Below are positions 28,383 through 38,352 of a stretch of 46,789 nt of DNA, one piece after another. Location: NCBI GenBank assembly GCA_944377165.1, contig CALWEJ010000010.1, positions 1 to 46,789 on the forward strand, in the 5' to 3' direction. The position numbers and the translations under genes are program-made. The notes under the pieces are model-generated. The model was given only the letters and a program-made list of their open reading frames with translations. It was not told where the DNA came from and made no database searches. The stretch's first letter is position 1. Each line of letters opens with the position of its first letter. The DNA comes from an uncultured Clostridia bacterium. Its GTDB lineage: Bacteria; Bacillota; Clostridia; Christensenellales; UBA1242.

Positions 28383-28712
28383 ATGGCAAATTCAACTAAA
28401 AGTACTAAATCTACTAAGACAACTAAATCTACTAGTTCTAAGCGCACAGTTTGGGGATTAAATAAAATCTCTTTTTGGACAATTGTCGCTGTGACAATTT
28501 TATATGCTATCGCGCTTATTCTTTCTGCTTGTGGAGTTAGTGTGACGGCTGTAAGTGTTCTTCAAGGTATTGCTACGGCTATAATGATTATTATTGTTGC
28601 AATACTCGCTTGGAAATACGTTAGACCTAAGCAACTTATTTGGAAAGTTTTATACTTTGTTTGCCTTTTAATAGTCATTGCAGGTATAATCGTTCCACTT
28701 GTAATTGCCTAA
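28383..28712 (+). CDS. Small three-TM membrane protein with K/S/T-rich tail, 109 aa
   Basis: Not recognised. The first 22 residues are a low-complexity STKSTKSTKTTKSTSSK tail. Three hydrophobic helices follow at about 31-51, 55-76 and 84-107, ending IVPLVIA. The layout suggests a small membrane protein with a positively charged cytoplasmic N-terminus. The regulatory signals are the strongest in the window: a perfect -35/-10 and an AGGAGGT ribosome site, so expression should be high. It has its own terminator and is monocistronic. Confidence 0.75.
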   Translation: MANSTKSTKSTKTTKSTSSKRTVWGLNKISFWTIVAVTILYAIALILSACGVSVTAVSVLQGIATAIMIIIVAILAWKYVRPKQLIWKVLYFVCLLIVIAGIIVPLVIA

Positions 28713-28724
28713 TTTGATTGAAAT

Positions 28725-28756
28725 AAAAAAGAGATTATTTTCGTAATCTCTTTTTT
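28725..28756. terminator. Bidirectional terminator
   Basis: Thirteen-base stem aaaaaagagatta / taatctctttttt with a six-base loop, between convergent genes. Confidence 0.9.
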
Positions 28757-28776
28757 AATTTACTCATTCAATATTA

Positions 28777-29724
28777 TTAATAATTGTTATTATTTGCTAT
28801 TGTGTTATCAATTTTTTCTAATGCTTGTTCACGCTTTCTATCAACAATTATTTTTGGCACTGTTAATTCAGCGATACGTTTATTGATTAACTTAACTTTT
28901 TCTTCATATCTAGAAAGTAAACTATCAATTTTACGCTCTTCAGTTTCCTTAGCTATCGCGTGTTTATAAGCAAAAGTCAGTAAATTTTTTAAACCTTTTA
29001 ACTTTTTAATATCTTGATAAGTATAATCTAAAAGATCTGTTTTGGATTCAAAAAATTTAACTTTTTCATTTACTAAACTTGATGGATCGCTTAAATATAC
29101 ATTTTCCACAATACAATTTCCATTCAAATCGTAATATGTATTATGATGATAATCATCCGTTTTAGTGCATGTTTTAATTACGGAACCCATTACGCACATT
29201 TTAAGAACATTGTCCAAAGTTACTAATTTGTTAGTTTTTAAATTATAAAAACCTATTGTATTTTTATGAATTACAGGTATGATATAGTTAATGTTTGAAT
29301 ATATATCGTGATGTACTGATGAACTACCAATGAAATCATACTCGCACTTTAAAATATAATTTCCATTTGAATCTACAAGTCCATATTTACCATCATTTTC
29401 TGATTGAACTATATAGCCAAGATTTGCACAATGAGCAATTATTTTATCTTGACAAACGAATGATATAGGTCCATCTTCCGTTATCACAGTATAGTTAGAT
29501 GTTTTATTCGATTTGTTAATAGGGTATTTAACATAATATTCATTTTCATTAAAATAAATACAAAATGGTTCATCTAAATATAAAGACAAAAATCTTGGAA
29601 GACTTCCTGTATAGTTTGTCCATGATTTTTCAGATTCAATTGCCTCGGAGAAAGGGCCAAATTTATCTTTTTTATTATTTACTATATAATATTCTTTTTT
29701 AAATAACGATTTCTTTACTTTCAT
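28777..29724 (-). CDS. WG-repeat-like protein, 315 aa
   Basis: The central part contains degenerate WG/KWG-type repeats: GKYGLVDSNGNYILKCEYD (about 112-130), then NTIGFYNLKTNKLVTLDNV and YYDLNGNCIVENVY. There is no signal peptide. The last 70 residues are a charged helical region ending in a coiled coil (EERKIDSLLSRYEEKVKLIN onward). WG repeats form beta-propeller-like surfaces of mostly unknown function. The ATG has AGAGGT upstream and the promoter is TTGACA-16-TATAAT. It is monocistronic and convergent with the small membrane protein. Confidence 0.65.
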   Translation of the reverse strand: MKVKKSLFKKEYYIVNNKKDKFGPFSEAIESEKSWTNYTGSLPRFLSLYLDEPFCIYFNENEYYVKYPINKSNKTSNYTVITEDGPISFVCQDKIIAHCANLGYIVQSENDGKYGLVDSNGNYILKCEYDFIGSSSVHHDIYSNINYIIPVIHKNTIGFYNLKTNKLVTLDNVLKMCVMGSVIKTCTKTDDYHHNTYYDLNGNCIVENVYLSDPSSLVNEKVKFFESKTDLLDYTYQDIKKLKGLKNLLTFAYKHAIAKETEERKIDSLLSRYEEKVKLINKRIAELTVPKIIVDRKREQALEKIDNTIANNNNY

Positions 29725-29741
29725 AATTACCTCTTAATATA

Positions 29742-29769
29742 ATTATACATAAGATTTGAGACTTGTCAA
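29742..29769 (-). promoter_or_regulatory. Promoter of the WG-repeat protein
   Basis: Minus strand: TTGACA (29769-29764), 16-bp spacer, TATAAT (29747-29742). Confidence 0.75.
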
Positions 29770-29977
29770 TATGCAATTTTAATTTTCTATTGAGATTTTA
29801 CTAAGATTATATATACTTGTTAAATAATTTATATGAAGTAATTTATATAGACTTTAATTATATAGATTAACGTCTATATTTTTGCTTTTTAAGATTTTTC
29901 TAAAATTTGATAAATGCATATAATAGGGTAAACAAATTATGATTTTAAAATATAAATAAAATTATTATTTAAAATAT

Positions 29978-30006
29978 TTGTTAAGTTTTTATTGTTGTGA
30001 TATAAT
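29978..30006 (+). promoter_or_regulatory. Promoter of pflB
   Basis: TTGTTA (29978-29983), 17-bp spacer, extended TGATATAAT with -10 at 30001-30006. The leader is about 18 bases with AAGGGGG. The rest of the 306-bp intergenic region is AT-rich without other signals I can name. Confidence 0.7.
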
Positions 30007-30030
30007 AAACTTGCAAGGGGGATTCGTAAG

Positions 30031-32307
30031 ATGAAAAATGAAAATACAAATCAAGCAAATTCAGTTAGTGAATACTATTCTTCTTTTAAAGGTAAGAAAT
30101 GGAGAGAGAGTATAGACGTCGCTGACTTTATCGAAAAAAATTATACTGAATATACAGGAGATGACAGTTTCTTGTGCGGTAAAAGTCCGCGCACAACTAA
30201 AGTCTGGGATAAGTGCGAAAAATTATTGAGAAAAGAAATGAAAGTGCATTTGCTCGACGTAGATACTGAACATTTGTCTGGTATAGACAACTTTCCAGCA
30301 GGGTATATCGATAAGAAAAATGAAACAATAGTTGGGCTTCAAACAGATGCTCCGCTAAAACGTATCGTTAATGCTTATGGCGGAATACGTATGGCAAAAA
30401 ACGCGCTCGTAGCTTATCATAAAACGTTAAGCGCTAAAAATTTAGAGATATTCGACAATGGAATACGTAAAACACATAACGATGGAGTTTTTGACGCATA
30501 TACTCCAGATATTAGGCGCGCTAGAAAAGCAGGACTAATAACAGGTCTTCCAGACGCATATGGACGTGGCAGAATTATAGGTGATTATAGGCGTGTTGCA
30601 TTATATGGTATTGATAGATTGGTAGAAGAGAAAAAGGCAGATTTATTAAGACCAGAGTTGCTCGAAATTGACAGTGAAGAAAAAATTAGATTGCGTGAAG
30701 AAGTTAGCGAACAAATACGTGCATTAGGTAAAATAAAATCTATGGCTAGCAAGTACGGATATGATATTTCTTTGCCAGCTACTAATGCGCGTGAGGCTTT
30801 CCAATGGACGTATTTCGCTTATCTTGCATCAGTAAAAGAAAATAATGGTGCGGCGATGAGTTTAGGTCGTGTTTCTACGTTCTTAGATATATATTTACAA
30901 AAAGATATGCTCGACGGAAAAATGACTGAGATTGATGCGCAAGAATTAGTTGACCAATTTACAATAAAATTGCGCCTTGTTCGCCATTTACGTACACCAG
31001 AATATGACGAAATTTTTGCAGGCGACCCTACTTGGGTGACTGAAAGTATAGGCGGTATGCTAGATAGTAAGCATAGTTTAGTCACTAAAAACTCATTTAG
31101 ATTCTTACATTCGCTTATAAATCTTGACCCTAGTCCAGAGCCAAATTTAACTATATTATGGTCAAATAAATTACCTAAGAATTTCAAGAAATATTGTGCT
31201 AAAATATCAATATTGACGGACAGTATTCAATATGAAAACGACGACGTTATGCGTCCAATATATGGACACGATTATGCTATTGCGTGCTGTGTTTCCGCTA
31301 TGAAAGTGGGCAAGCAAATGCAATTTTTTGGCGCTAGATGTAATCTTGCTAAGTCACTGCTTTATAGCATAAACGAAGGTAAAGATGAAAAGAGTGGTGC
31401 ACTTGTGGTCGAAGGTATCAGTAAAATGGACGACGAAGTCCTTAATTACACTAAGGTTAAAAAAGCATATTTTAATGTATTAGACAAGGTTGCCAAAACT
31501 TATATTGACGCGTTGAATATCATTCATTATATGCACGATAAATACGCATACGAAGCAGGACAAATGGCTTTGCACGATACACACGTTGAACGACTTATGG
31601 CGTTCGGAGTGGCAGGATTGTCTGTTGCCGCAGACTCACTGTCCGCTATACGTTATGCAAAAGTGAGCCCTATACGTGATGAAAACGGAATAGCGGTTGA
31701 CTTTAAAACGGAAGGAAATTTCCCTAAATTCGGAAATGACGACGATAGAGTAGATAAAATCGCGGTTGAGATTGTAGAGCACTTTATAAATGCACTAAGA
31801 AAGCATAAATTATATCGCGATGCAATTCATACATTGTCCGTACTAACAATTACATCAAACGTAATGTATGGCAAAAAGACAGGTACAACACCAGACGGCA
31901 GAAAAGCAGGTGAACCTTTCGCGCCGGGCGCAAACCCTATGCACGGCAGAGATAATAGCGGAGCTTTATCTTCACTTAACTCTGTAGCAAAGATTCCTTA
32001 TGCTAATTGTTGTCAAGACGGAGTATCTAACACATTCTCAATCGTACCTAATGCTTTAGGGCACGATATGAATGATAGAGTAAATAACCTTGTTAAGATT
32101 CTCGACGGATATTTTATACAAAAGGCACAACATATCAATGTAAATGTGCTTGACAGAGAAAAATTGATTGACGCGATGAATAATCCAGGCAAATATCCTA
32201 CTCTTACAATTAGAGTTTCAGGATATGCGGTTAATTTCAATAAATTGTCACGTGCGCATCAAGAAGAAGTTATCGCGCGTACATTCCACGAAAAAATAAA
32301 TAAATAG
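30031..32307 (+). CDS. pflB: Pyruvate formate-lyase (formate C-acetyltransferase)
   Basis: 758 residues, the usual length. It cleaves pyruvate with CoA to acetyl-CoA and formate in anaerobic fermentation. The catalytic cysteine pair is in [10 protein letters not shown] (Cys419-Cys420) and the glycyl-radical loop is RVSGYAVNF (Gly731), close to their E. coli positions. RVSGYAV and the paired cysteines argue for true PFL over choline- or glycerol-type glycyl radical enzymes. The activating enzyme follows 133 bp downstream. It is oxygen-sensitive, so an anaerobic lifestyle is expected. Confidence 0.97.
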   Translation: MKNENTNQANSVSEYYSSFKGKKWRESIDVADFIEKNYTEYTGDDSFLCGKSPRTTKVWDKCEKLLRKEMKVHLLDVDTEHLSGIDNFPAGYIDKKNETIVGLQTDAPLKRIVNAYGGIRMAKNALVAYHKTLSAKNLEIFDNGIRKTHNDGVFDAYTPDIRRARKAGLITGLPDAYGRGRIIGDYRRVALYGIDRLVEEKKADLLRPELLEIDSEEKIRLREEVSEQIRALGKIKSMASKYGYDISLPATNAREAFQWTYFAYLASVKENNGAAMSLGRVSTFLDIYLQKDMLDGKMTEIDAQELVDQFTIKLRLVRHLRTPEYDEIFAGDPTWVTESIGGMLDSKHSLVTKNSFRFLHSLINLDPSPEPNLTILWSNKLPKNFKKYCAKISILTDSIQYENDDVMRPIYGHDYAIACCVSAMKVGKQMQFFGARCNLAKSLLYSINEGKDEKSGALVVEGISKMDDEVLNYTKVKKAYFNVLDKVAKTYIDALNIIHYMHDKYAYEAGQMALHDTHVERLMAFGVAGLSVAADSLSAIRYAKVSPIRDENGIAVDFKTEGNFPKFGNDDDRVDKIAVEIVEHFINALRKHKLYRDAIHTLSVLTITSNVMYGKKTGTTPDGRKAGEPFAPGANPMHGRDNSGALSSLNSVAKIPYANCCQDGVSNTFSIVPNALGHDMNDRVNNLVKILDGYFIQKAQHINVNVLDREKLIDAMNNPGKYPTLTIRVSGYAVNFNKLSRAHQEEVIARTFHEKINK

Positions 32308-32440
32308 TATTTATTGCTATTTGTTTTGATATTATCGGTGTTCGTGTATTTATCACATTATCGGTCAAGGAAATGTATGAATTTGTAGTAAAAAGACACG
32401 AATGATAGTTCGTATAAAGAATAAAAACTAAAGAATTAAA

Positions 32441-33151
32441 ATGAAAGAGATTGTAGGCAATATTAATAGTGTAGAGAGTATGGGGCTTGTTGACGGACCG
32501 GGGATTAGGTACGTAGTGTTTTTGCAGGGTTGTAAACTCAGATGTTTGTATTGTCATAATCCAGAGACGTGGGACATTAATGCAAAATGCGAACAGATTA
32601 CTCCGCAACAGTTGATAAAAAAAATTGTCCGCTTTAAATCGTATTTTGGTTCAGACGGCGGAGTGACTTTTTCAGGCGGAGAACCACTTTTACAGCCCGA
32701 ATTTTTGCTTGAATGTTTGCGTCTGTGTAAAAAGAGCGGTATCAACACTGCTCTAGATACGGCTGGAGTAGGGTTCGGAGATTATGAAGAAATATTGAAA
32801 TATACTGACCTTGTGATTCTCGACGTAAAGGCGGTCGATGAAAACGAATATAAACAAATCACGGGGCAAGATATGAAGCGCTTTAATGAGTTTTTGTCTG
32901 CGTGCTTAAAGTTAAATAAAAAATTATGGATTAGACAGGTCATCGTTCCAAATTTAAACGACGATAAAGAGCACGTACTTAAATTGAAAAATTTTGTAGC
33001 AAAACTAAAAAACGTGGACAAAGTCGAACTTTTGCCATACAAGACGATAGGTGTTCATAAATATGAAGATTTGCGCATACCTTATCGCCTAACTGGAGTG
33101 GAAGATATGGACGAAAATGCGTGCAATGAACTTCAAAAACTTTTAAAATAA
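32441..33151 (+). CDS. pflA: Pyruvate formate-lyase activating enzyme
   Basis: 236-residue radical SAM enzyme. The cluster motif is GCKLRCLYCHNPETW (Cys31, Cys35, Cys38), with FSGGEPLLQPEFL as the SAM-binding GGE motif and VILDVKAVDE further on. It installs the glycyl radical on PflB. The ATG lies 133 bases after pflB. No strong ribosome site or promoter is clear in that gap, which leaves the mode of expression open; readthrough from pflB is likely. Confidence 0.95.
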   Translation: MKEIVGNINSVESMGLVDGPGIRYVVFLQGCKLRCLYCHNPETWDINAKCEQITPQQLIKKIVRFKSYFGSDGGVTFSGGEPLLQPEFLLECLRLCKKSGINTALDTAGVGFGDYEEILKYTDLVILDVKAVDENEYKQITGQDMKRFNEFLSACLKLNKKLWIRQVIVPNLNDDKEHVLKLKNFVAKLKNVDKVELLPYKTIGVHKYEDLRIPYRLTGVEDMDENACNELQKLLK

Positions 33152-33180
33152 ATTATAATTTTAACTCAAAGGAGCATTAA

Positions 33181-33669
33181 GTGATAGATATAGAACAATA
33201 TAGAGATCCTTGGCTAGCAGAAAAAGTCAACGATTTTATAGGCTTTTATACGCGTGAATTTTTCTGCCTTGACAATTTCTCGTCATTTGGAATTAAGATT
33301 AACGGAGTATTTTATCCTACGATTGAGCACGCTTATCAAAGTATGAAATTCTCCAAGACTGCGCCTAATATTGAACAACAGATAATAGAAAGTTATTCTG
33401 CATATGACGCGCAAAGAATAGCTCGACAGAATAAAGATAAACAAGTTAGTAACTGGGATAACGTAAAATTAGAGATAATGGAAAAACTATTAAGAACAAA
33501 ATTGGAGCAAAATCCATTTGTTAAAAAGAAATTATTGCAAACGAAGGATTATCTAATTTGTGAAGATAGTCCGCAAGATACGTTTTGGGGTATTGGGCCA
33601 AAGCGCGATGGAAGAAATGAATTAGGTAAACTTTGGATGAAATTAAGGTCAGAATTAAAGAATTTATAA
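33181..33669 (+). CDS. NADAR (YbiA-like) family protein
   Basis: 162 residues starting GTG at 33181 behind AAAGGAG. NADAR features are visible: NFSSFGIKINGVFYPTIEHAY (about 33-53), YQSMKF, and the C-terminal DTFWGIGPKRDGRNELGKLW. Family members include YbiA/RibX-type N-glycosidases acting on damaged riboflavin intermediates and ADP-ribose-linked enzymes, so a metabolite repair or ADP-ribosylation role is possible. It starts 29 bases after pflA and is probably cotranscribed. Confidence 0.85.
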   Translation: MIDIEQYRDPWLAEKVNDFIGFYTREFFCLDNFSSFGIKINGVFYPTIEHAYQSMKFSKTAPNIEQQIIESYSAYDAQRIARQNKDKQVSNWDNVKLEIMEKLLRTKLEQNPFVKKKLLQTKDYLICEDSPQDTFWGIGPKRDGRNELGKLWMKLRSELKNL

Positions 33670-33725
33670 ATTGTATTCAATACTTTACTTTAAATTTCAT
33701 TTTATTTAGCATAAATAACATTCAT

Positions 33726-33757
33726 AAAAAGACCGACAAATTACAATGTCGGTTTTT
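33726..33757 (+). terminator. Terminator after the NADAR gene
   Basis: accgaca / tgtcggt stem, 8-base loop, long T-run. Confidence 0.85.
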
Positions 33758-33884
33758 CTTTTTTTATTTATATAGTATTAACAATACTAGTTCGCTTAAA
33801 TTTCTTATTCATACAATTAGAGATATAAACATTAAAAACCTATTTTTCATATAATAATTTAGAGAAAATATAAGGAGATTATTT

Positions 33885-34895
33885 TTGAAATATAATGATG
33901 ATAAAATAAGAAAAATAGGTTCAGGTTATTGTTCGCCGTACATTCCTAATATTCCTATTACAAAAATTGATATGGGTGGGAATATTAGCGGTGCGACAGG
34001 ACCAACAGGCCCAACCGGTCCAACAGGTGCGACAGGCCCAACCGGACCTAGTAATGGAATAATTGGTCCAACTGGACCTACCGGTCCAACAGGGGCTAGC
34101 GGTGATATAGGTGCAACTGGTCCAACTGGACCAACAGGTGCGACAGGTGCAAACGGTAGTGTGGGCCCAACCGGTCCAGCGGGCAATACCGTTTTTAATC
34201 CATACAATATATATGTACGAAGCAATACAGTGGGCGGTATAGGTACACAGTCAAACCCTTTGCCTAGTTTAAGCGACGCGATCGACGTCGTGGCTAATAA
34301 CGGCACAATCGAGTTATATGACGGAACGTATCCTATAGACGAAACAGCAACATTATCAAAAAACAATATAACAATAAAAGGCAAGCCAAACGCAACCATT
34401 CTTTTGACGGCAAACACAGTGCCTTTACTCATAACGGGTAGCGGAAATAAAATCGAGGGATTGACGTTTACTAGCGACAATCCTTATCCGGTCGAGTTTA
34501 TACAAATAGGCGGAAATAATAACGTGATACGCAATAACAAGATATACGGACCAGCACAAAGCGGAAGTTCGGATACTTGGGTAGTGAATCGCGGAATAGT
34601 CACACAGGGCGGAACTAGCGACAATTGGATAGATGGAAATTTAATATATTCATTGCGCCAGAGCGGATATTTGAATCCAAATTCAAGCGGAAATATAACG
34701 CATAATGTGGTGTACAATACGCGCGGATGGGTAGTAGATAGAGCGCTATATCAATTTTCAGGCAATTCTTGGGGCGAACCGGAGAACGCGGTAGATATAG
34801 CATTATTAAGCGGAACGACCTCAGGAGTGCCATACAACTCAATCACGGACTTGCAAAACAATAACAGCGACGCGACAATCAGCGACCAGCGCTAA
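33885..34895 (+). CDS. Collagen-like (GPT) surface protein with C-terminal beta-helix
   Basis: 336 residues from a TTG start, fixed by AAGGAG seven bases upstream; the only nearby ATGs are out of frame. After a 30-residue head ([16 protein letters not shown]) come Gly-X-Y repeats, mainly GPTGPTGAT, at about 35-101 with one break at SNGII. The rest is a pectate-lyase-like parallel beta-helix: [67 protein letters not shown]. No signal peptide or anchor is visible. The head and GPT repeats recall BclA-like exosporium proteins, while the helix suggests a glycan-binding or trimeric spike. Its codons look richer in GC than flanking genes. Confidence 0.8.
   Translation: MKYNDDKIRKIGSGYCSPYIPNIPITKIDMGGNISGATGPTGPTGPTGATGPTGPSNGIIGPTGPTGPTGASGDIGATGPTGPTGATGANGSVGPTGPAGNTVFNPYNIYVRSNTVGGIGTQSNPLPSLSDAIDVVANNGTIELYDGTYPIDETATLSKNNITIKGKPNATILLTANTVPLLITGSGNKIEGLTFTSDNPYPVEFIQIGGNNNVIRNNKIYGPAQSGSSDTWVVNRGIVTQGGTSDNWIDGNLIYSLRQSGYLNPNSSGNITHNVVYNTRGWVVDRALYQFSGNSWGEPENAVDIALLSGTTSGVPYNSITDLQNNNSDATISDQR
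33990..34190 (+). repeat. Collagen-type Gly-X-Y codon repeats
   Basis: Imperfect 9-base repeats built on ggtccaacagga-type units encode GPT/GAT triplets. Synonymous changes (acc/aca, ggc/ggt) between units suggest an old array kept by selection on protein. Confidence 0.85.
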
Positions 34896-34928
34896 AAAAA
34901 AGACCTTCACAAAAATGAAGGTTTTTTT
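34894..34928 (+). terminator. Terminator of the collagen-like gene
   Basis: accttca / tgaaggt stem flanked by A- and T-runs, overlapping the stop codon. Confidence 0.85.
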
Positions 34929-35074
34929 CGTATGTTAAAAATCATCAATTACAAATAAAATTAATCTATATTAATTTTACAGCATTTTGGTTGACTAATG
35001 ATTTAATATTAAATAAGTTATTGACTTTTTCGACATAATATTATAAACTATAAGTAAATATTATTAGGAGAACG

Positions 35075-37165
35075 ATGATGAAGAAAAAAAACCGCCCTTA
35101 TACAAAGGACAGATTTATTAATTGCGTATTAATAACTGATGATAATTATATAACGCCAACGGTGGTGGCAATACAATCGATAGTTAATAATTGTAATAAA
35201 AATAATAAATATAATTTGTATGTAATTTGTGATAATGTTAGCGACATAAATAAAAATTTAATAAAAACATGTTCTTATAACGTTGGTAATGTTAATATTT
35301 CCTTAATAGATTCGAATGTAGATTTTTTACTCGAAACTGATGATGAAACGAAAGATATTTATATGGTTGCTAATAAAACAGCTTTACTTAAGTTTAAACT
35401 AGCAGAAATTTTAAAGAGTCTAGATAAAGTATTGTATTTAGACGGAGACATATTAGTCAATTGTGATATCGCAGAAATATATAAAGTGGAGCTATATAAT
35501 AACTATGTAGCAGCTGTAAGAGATTTGCCACAAGTTTTTCTAGAGCCTCAGCTAATTGGTAGCGAAATATCAGGTATAAATTATTTTAATTCAGGGGTTA
35601 TGCTTCTAAACTTGCAAAAATTTCGTGAAGATAAAATAAAACAAAAGCTTATAAAATTAAAAAAAGAAAAAACCGATGATAATTTAATGGATCAAAACGT
35701 ATTTAATATCGCTTTTAAAAATAAAGTTGTTCAACTAGATCTTTCATACAATGTTTGTTATGCAAATTATTTATCAACCAAGAGATTGGACTATTCTAAA
35801 TTAAAAAAATATTATAAAAAAGATTATTCATCTATTGACAAGATAAAAGAACAAGCAAAGATTATTCACTATTCATCATTCTTAAAACCTTGGATTTATT
35901 ATGATGCTCCATTTGCTGAATTATGGGTAAAAGCTTACTATTTGTCCCCACTTAAAGATAAGCCTTTACATAGGATTTCATTAGATGGACAAACTAATAT
36001 TTCTTATAAAAAAGCAAATATTCTTTTGTCACAAAAAAATGACGAAGATATGCATATTAAGAAAAAAATAATACCCATTGTGTTGTGTCCTGACCATAAT
36101 TATGCAAAATATGCTACTGTCACAATTCAATCAATTATTGACAACATCACTTCAAATCAATTTGAATATCGAATTTATATTTTTCATGACGAAGAAATGT
36201 TTTTAAGGGATAAAGAAGTTTTAAAAAAATTATCAACTAATAATGTTAAAGTGGAATGTTTAGATGTTAGAAATTTAATAGATAAAACCAAATTATATTC
36301 AAGGGCTCATTATTCAAAGCAAATGTTTTATAGATGGCTAATTCCTGAAGTTTTGCCTCAATATACAAAAGTAATATATATAGACTGTGATGTTGTTTTG
36401 AATGATGATATAGTTAACTTATATAATATTCCTTTAGGAGATAAGAATATAGTGGGAGCAGTTCGAAATCCCGTGCAAAATCAAAAGATGGAAAATTATT
36501 TATCTAGTGTGTTAAAAATAAATCCAAGTGATTATGTAAATTCTGGAGTTATGGTATTTTATACTCGAAAGTTTTTATTTCAAAACATAAAAGAGAAATG
36601 TTTAGAATTATTATACAATCATGATGTATTTTTATGCCCAGATCAAGATGTTATAAATATAGTTTTAAAAGATAAAATAAAGTTTTTACCATCGGGTTGG
36701 AATTTGCAATGGGAAAACTTGACATTAACCAATTATGATAAATATAAAAACACACATAATATAATCCATTTTACAACTGGGGTTAAACCTTGGAAACTTA
36801 ACGGTGTAAATCATTCTCTTGCAGAATATTTTTGGAAATATGCTCGAAAATCTCCATTATATGAAGAAATTTTATATTCTAATATAGATTTTGCCATTAA
36901 TAAATTAATTAAATCTAATTCTACTAAACAAGAAACAAAGAAGAAAGAGAAAAAGAAATTAATTATAACGTGGCCTTTTAGGGCAATGAGATTATTCTTC
37001 AAAAATTGGAAAGATAAAAATTTTAAATATGCGTGTAAAGAAAACAAAATAAAATGGAAGTATGCTTTTAACCGATTATTTCATAAAGTTGACAAGGATA
37101 ATAATCCTATAATAAAAGTTAGGAAAGAAAGAAATAAAAAAAATAAAAAGGGTAAAAATGAATAA
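35075..37165 (+). CDS. Tandem-domain GT8 glycosyltransferase
   Basis: 696 residues with two GT8 (LgtC-like) domains in one chain. Domain 1 (about 12-300) opens NCVLITDDNYITPTVVAIQS and has VLYLDGDILVN with the metal-binding DxD. Domain 2 (about 330-610) opens IVLCPDHNYAKYATVTIQS and has VIYIDCDVVLND, followed by GVKPWKLNG. The last 80 residues are very basic (KVRKERNKKNKKGK), perhaps for membrane contact. GT8 enzymes transfer glucose or galactose onto LPS, teichoic or glycoprotein acceptors. TTAGGAG precedes the first of two adjacent ATGs. It overlaps ugd by 8 bases, so the products probably act in one surface-glycan pathway. Confidence 0.88.
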   Translation: MMKKKNRPYTKDRFINCVLITDDNYITPTVVAIQSIVNNCNKNNKYNLYVICDNVSDINKNLIKTCSYNVGNVNISLIDSNVDFLLETDDETKDIYMVANKTALLKFKLAEILKSLDKVLYLDGDILVNCDIAEIYKVELYNNYVAAVRDLPQVFLEPQLIGSEISGINYFNSGVMLLNLQKFREDKIKQKLIKLKKEKTDDNLMDQNVFNIAFKNKVVQLDLSYNVCYANYLSTKRLDYSKLKKYYKKDYSSIDKIKEQAKIIHYSSFLKPWIYYDAPFAELWVKAYYLSPLKDKPLHRISLDGQTNISYKKANILLSQKNDEDMHIKKKIIPIVLCPDHNYAKYATVTIQSIIDNITSNQFEYRIYIFHDEEMFLRDKEVLKKLSTNNVKVECLDVRNLIDKTKLYSRAHYSKQMFYRWLIPEVLPQYTKVIYIDCDVVLNDDIVNLYNIPLGDKNIVGAVRNPVQNQKMENYLSSVLKINPSDYVNSGVMVFYTRKFLFQNIKEKCLELLYNHDVFLCPDQDVINIVLKDKIKFLPSGWNLQWENLTLTNYDKYKNTHNIIHFTTGVKPWKLNGVNHSLAEYFWKYARKSPLYEEILYSNIDFAINKLIKSNSTKQETKKKEKKKLIITWPFRAMRLFFKNWKDKNFKYACKENKIKWKYAFNRLFHKVDKDNNPIIKVRKERNKKNKKGKNE

Positions 37166-38351
37166 AAAAATAATAGTTTATGGAATGGGATATGTGGGGC
37201 TTTCAAATGCAATTCTTTTAGCTCAACATAATGAAGTCTTAGGAATTGAAATAAACCAAGAAAAAGTTCATCTTTTAAACAAAAAAATATCTCCCATTAA
37301 TGATAAAGAAATAATTGAATATTTAAGTACAAAAGATTTAAATTTTGCCGTAAAAAGTTCAGATAGAAATTTTGCGAAAACAGCGGATTATGTTATTATT
37401 GCGACACCAACAAATTTTGATGAAGATAAAAATTATTTTGATACTAGTTCAGTTGATAGTGTACTAGAGAATTTGTCAAGTATAAAAAGTACGGCAACAG
37501 TTATCATTAAATCTACAATACCAATTTATTATACCCAAAAAGTAAAAGAAAGATACAAGAACTTGACAATACTATTTTCACCTGAATTTTTGCGTGAAGG
37601 AAAAGCCCTATATGATAATTTATATCCATCGAGAATTATAGTTGGTTGCAATATATTAGACAAACAAGATAAAGAGCAAGCTAATGAATTTGCTGAACTT
37701 TTAAAAAATGGGGCTCTAAAAAGTGATATGCCAATTTTAATTATGGATTACACAGAAGCAGAATGTGTTAAACTCTTTTCTAACACATATCTTGCAATGC
37801 GTGTTGCTTATATTAATGAGCTTGATAATTTTGCCATTAAAAACAATTTAAATACAAAGCAAATTATTGAAGGAATGTGTGCTGACCCTAGAATTGGTAA
37901 TTTTTATAATAATCCTTCTTTTGGATATGGAGGTTATTGTTTTCCTAAAGATACAAAACAATTAAAAGCTAATTATGAAGGTATTCCAAATAGTTTAATA
38001 ACTGCCATTGTGGAAAGCAATACTACTAGAAAAAATTTTATAGCAGACTACATTATATCTGAGACAAATCCTGACGACATAATTGGTATTTATAGACTTA
38101 TAATGAAATCCGAATCAGACAATTGTCGCTCAAGCGCAATATTTGATATCATAAATAAAATTGCAAAAGATCGAAAATTAATCATTTTTGAACCGAGAAT
38201 AAAATCTCTTTCAGTTGAGAATTGTTATATTGAAAGTAATTTAAATAATTTTAAAACTATATCAAAAATTATAATTGCTAATCGTATAGACAAAAATATA
38301 TTAGATGTAAAGGATAAAATTTTTACACGAGACATATATGGGAGAGACTAA
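37158..38351 (+). CDS. ugd: UDP-glucose 6-dehydrogenase family
   Basis: 397 residues. The N-terminal Rossmann fold has VYGMGYVGLSNA (Gly9, Gly11, Gly14). IATPTNFDEDKNYFDTSSV and SPEFLREGKALYDNLYPSRI are family signatures, and the catalytic cysteine is Cys261 in GYGGYCFPKDTKQL. Two NAD-linked oxidations make a UDP-uronic acid, usually UDP-glucuronate. The C-terminal domain (FEPRIKS) matches the enterobacterial and capsule-type Ugd. It overlaps the GT8 gene upstream and the SGNH-like gene downstream, indicating coupled translation. Confidence 0.92.
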   Translation: MNKKIIVYGMGYVGLSNAILLAQHNEVLGIEINQEKVHLLNKKISPINDKEIIEYLSTKDLNFAVKSSDRNFAKTADYVIIATPTNFDEDKNYFDTSSVDSVLENLSSIKSTATVIIKSTIPIYYTQKVKERYKNLTILFSPEFLREGKALYDNLYPSRIIVGCNILDKQDKEQANEFAELLKNGALKSDMPILIMDYTEAECVKLFSNTYLAMRVAYINELDNFAIKNNLNTKQIIEGMCADPRIGNFYNNPSFGYGGYCFPKDTKQLKANYEGIPNSLITAIVESNTTRKNFIADYIISETNPDDIIGIYRLIMKSESDNCRSSAIFDIINKIAKDRKLIIFEPRIKSLSVENCYIESNLNNFKTISKIIIANRIDKNILDVKDKIFTRDIYGRD

Positions 38352-38352
38352 A

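Noticed and set aside
33633..33854. A 73-residue plus-strand open frame after the NADAR gene
   Set aside because: It begins inside the NADAR gene and runs through the terminator hairpin; the composition is that of non-coding AT-rich DNA.
33990..34190. Short regular repeats that could suggest a CRISPR array
   Set aside because: The 9-base periodicity is coding (GPT triplets) with synonymous variation and no unique spacers of 30-40 bases. No cas genes are in the window.
33926..34480. A 184-residue minus-strand open frame rich in GPVGPVAP
   Set aside because: It is the antisense image of the Gly-X-Y repeats in the collagen-like gene; it has no ribosome site, and the sense frame continues into a coherent beta-helix.
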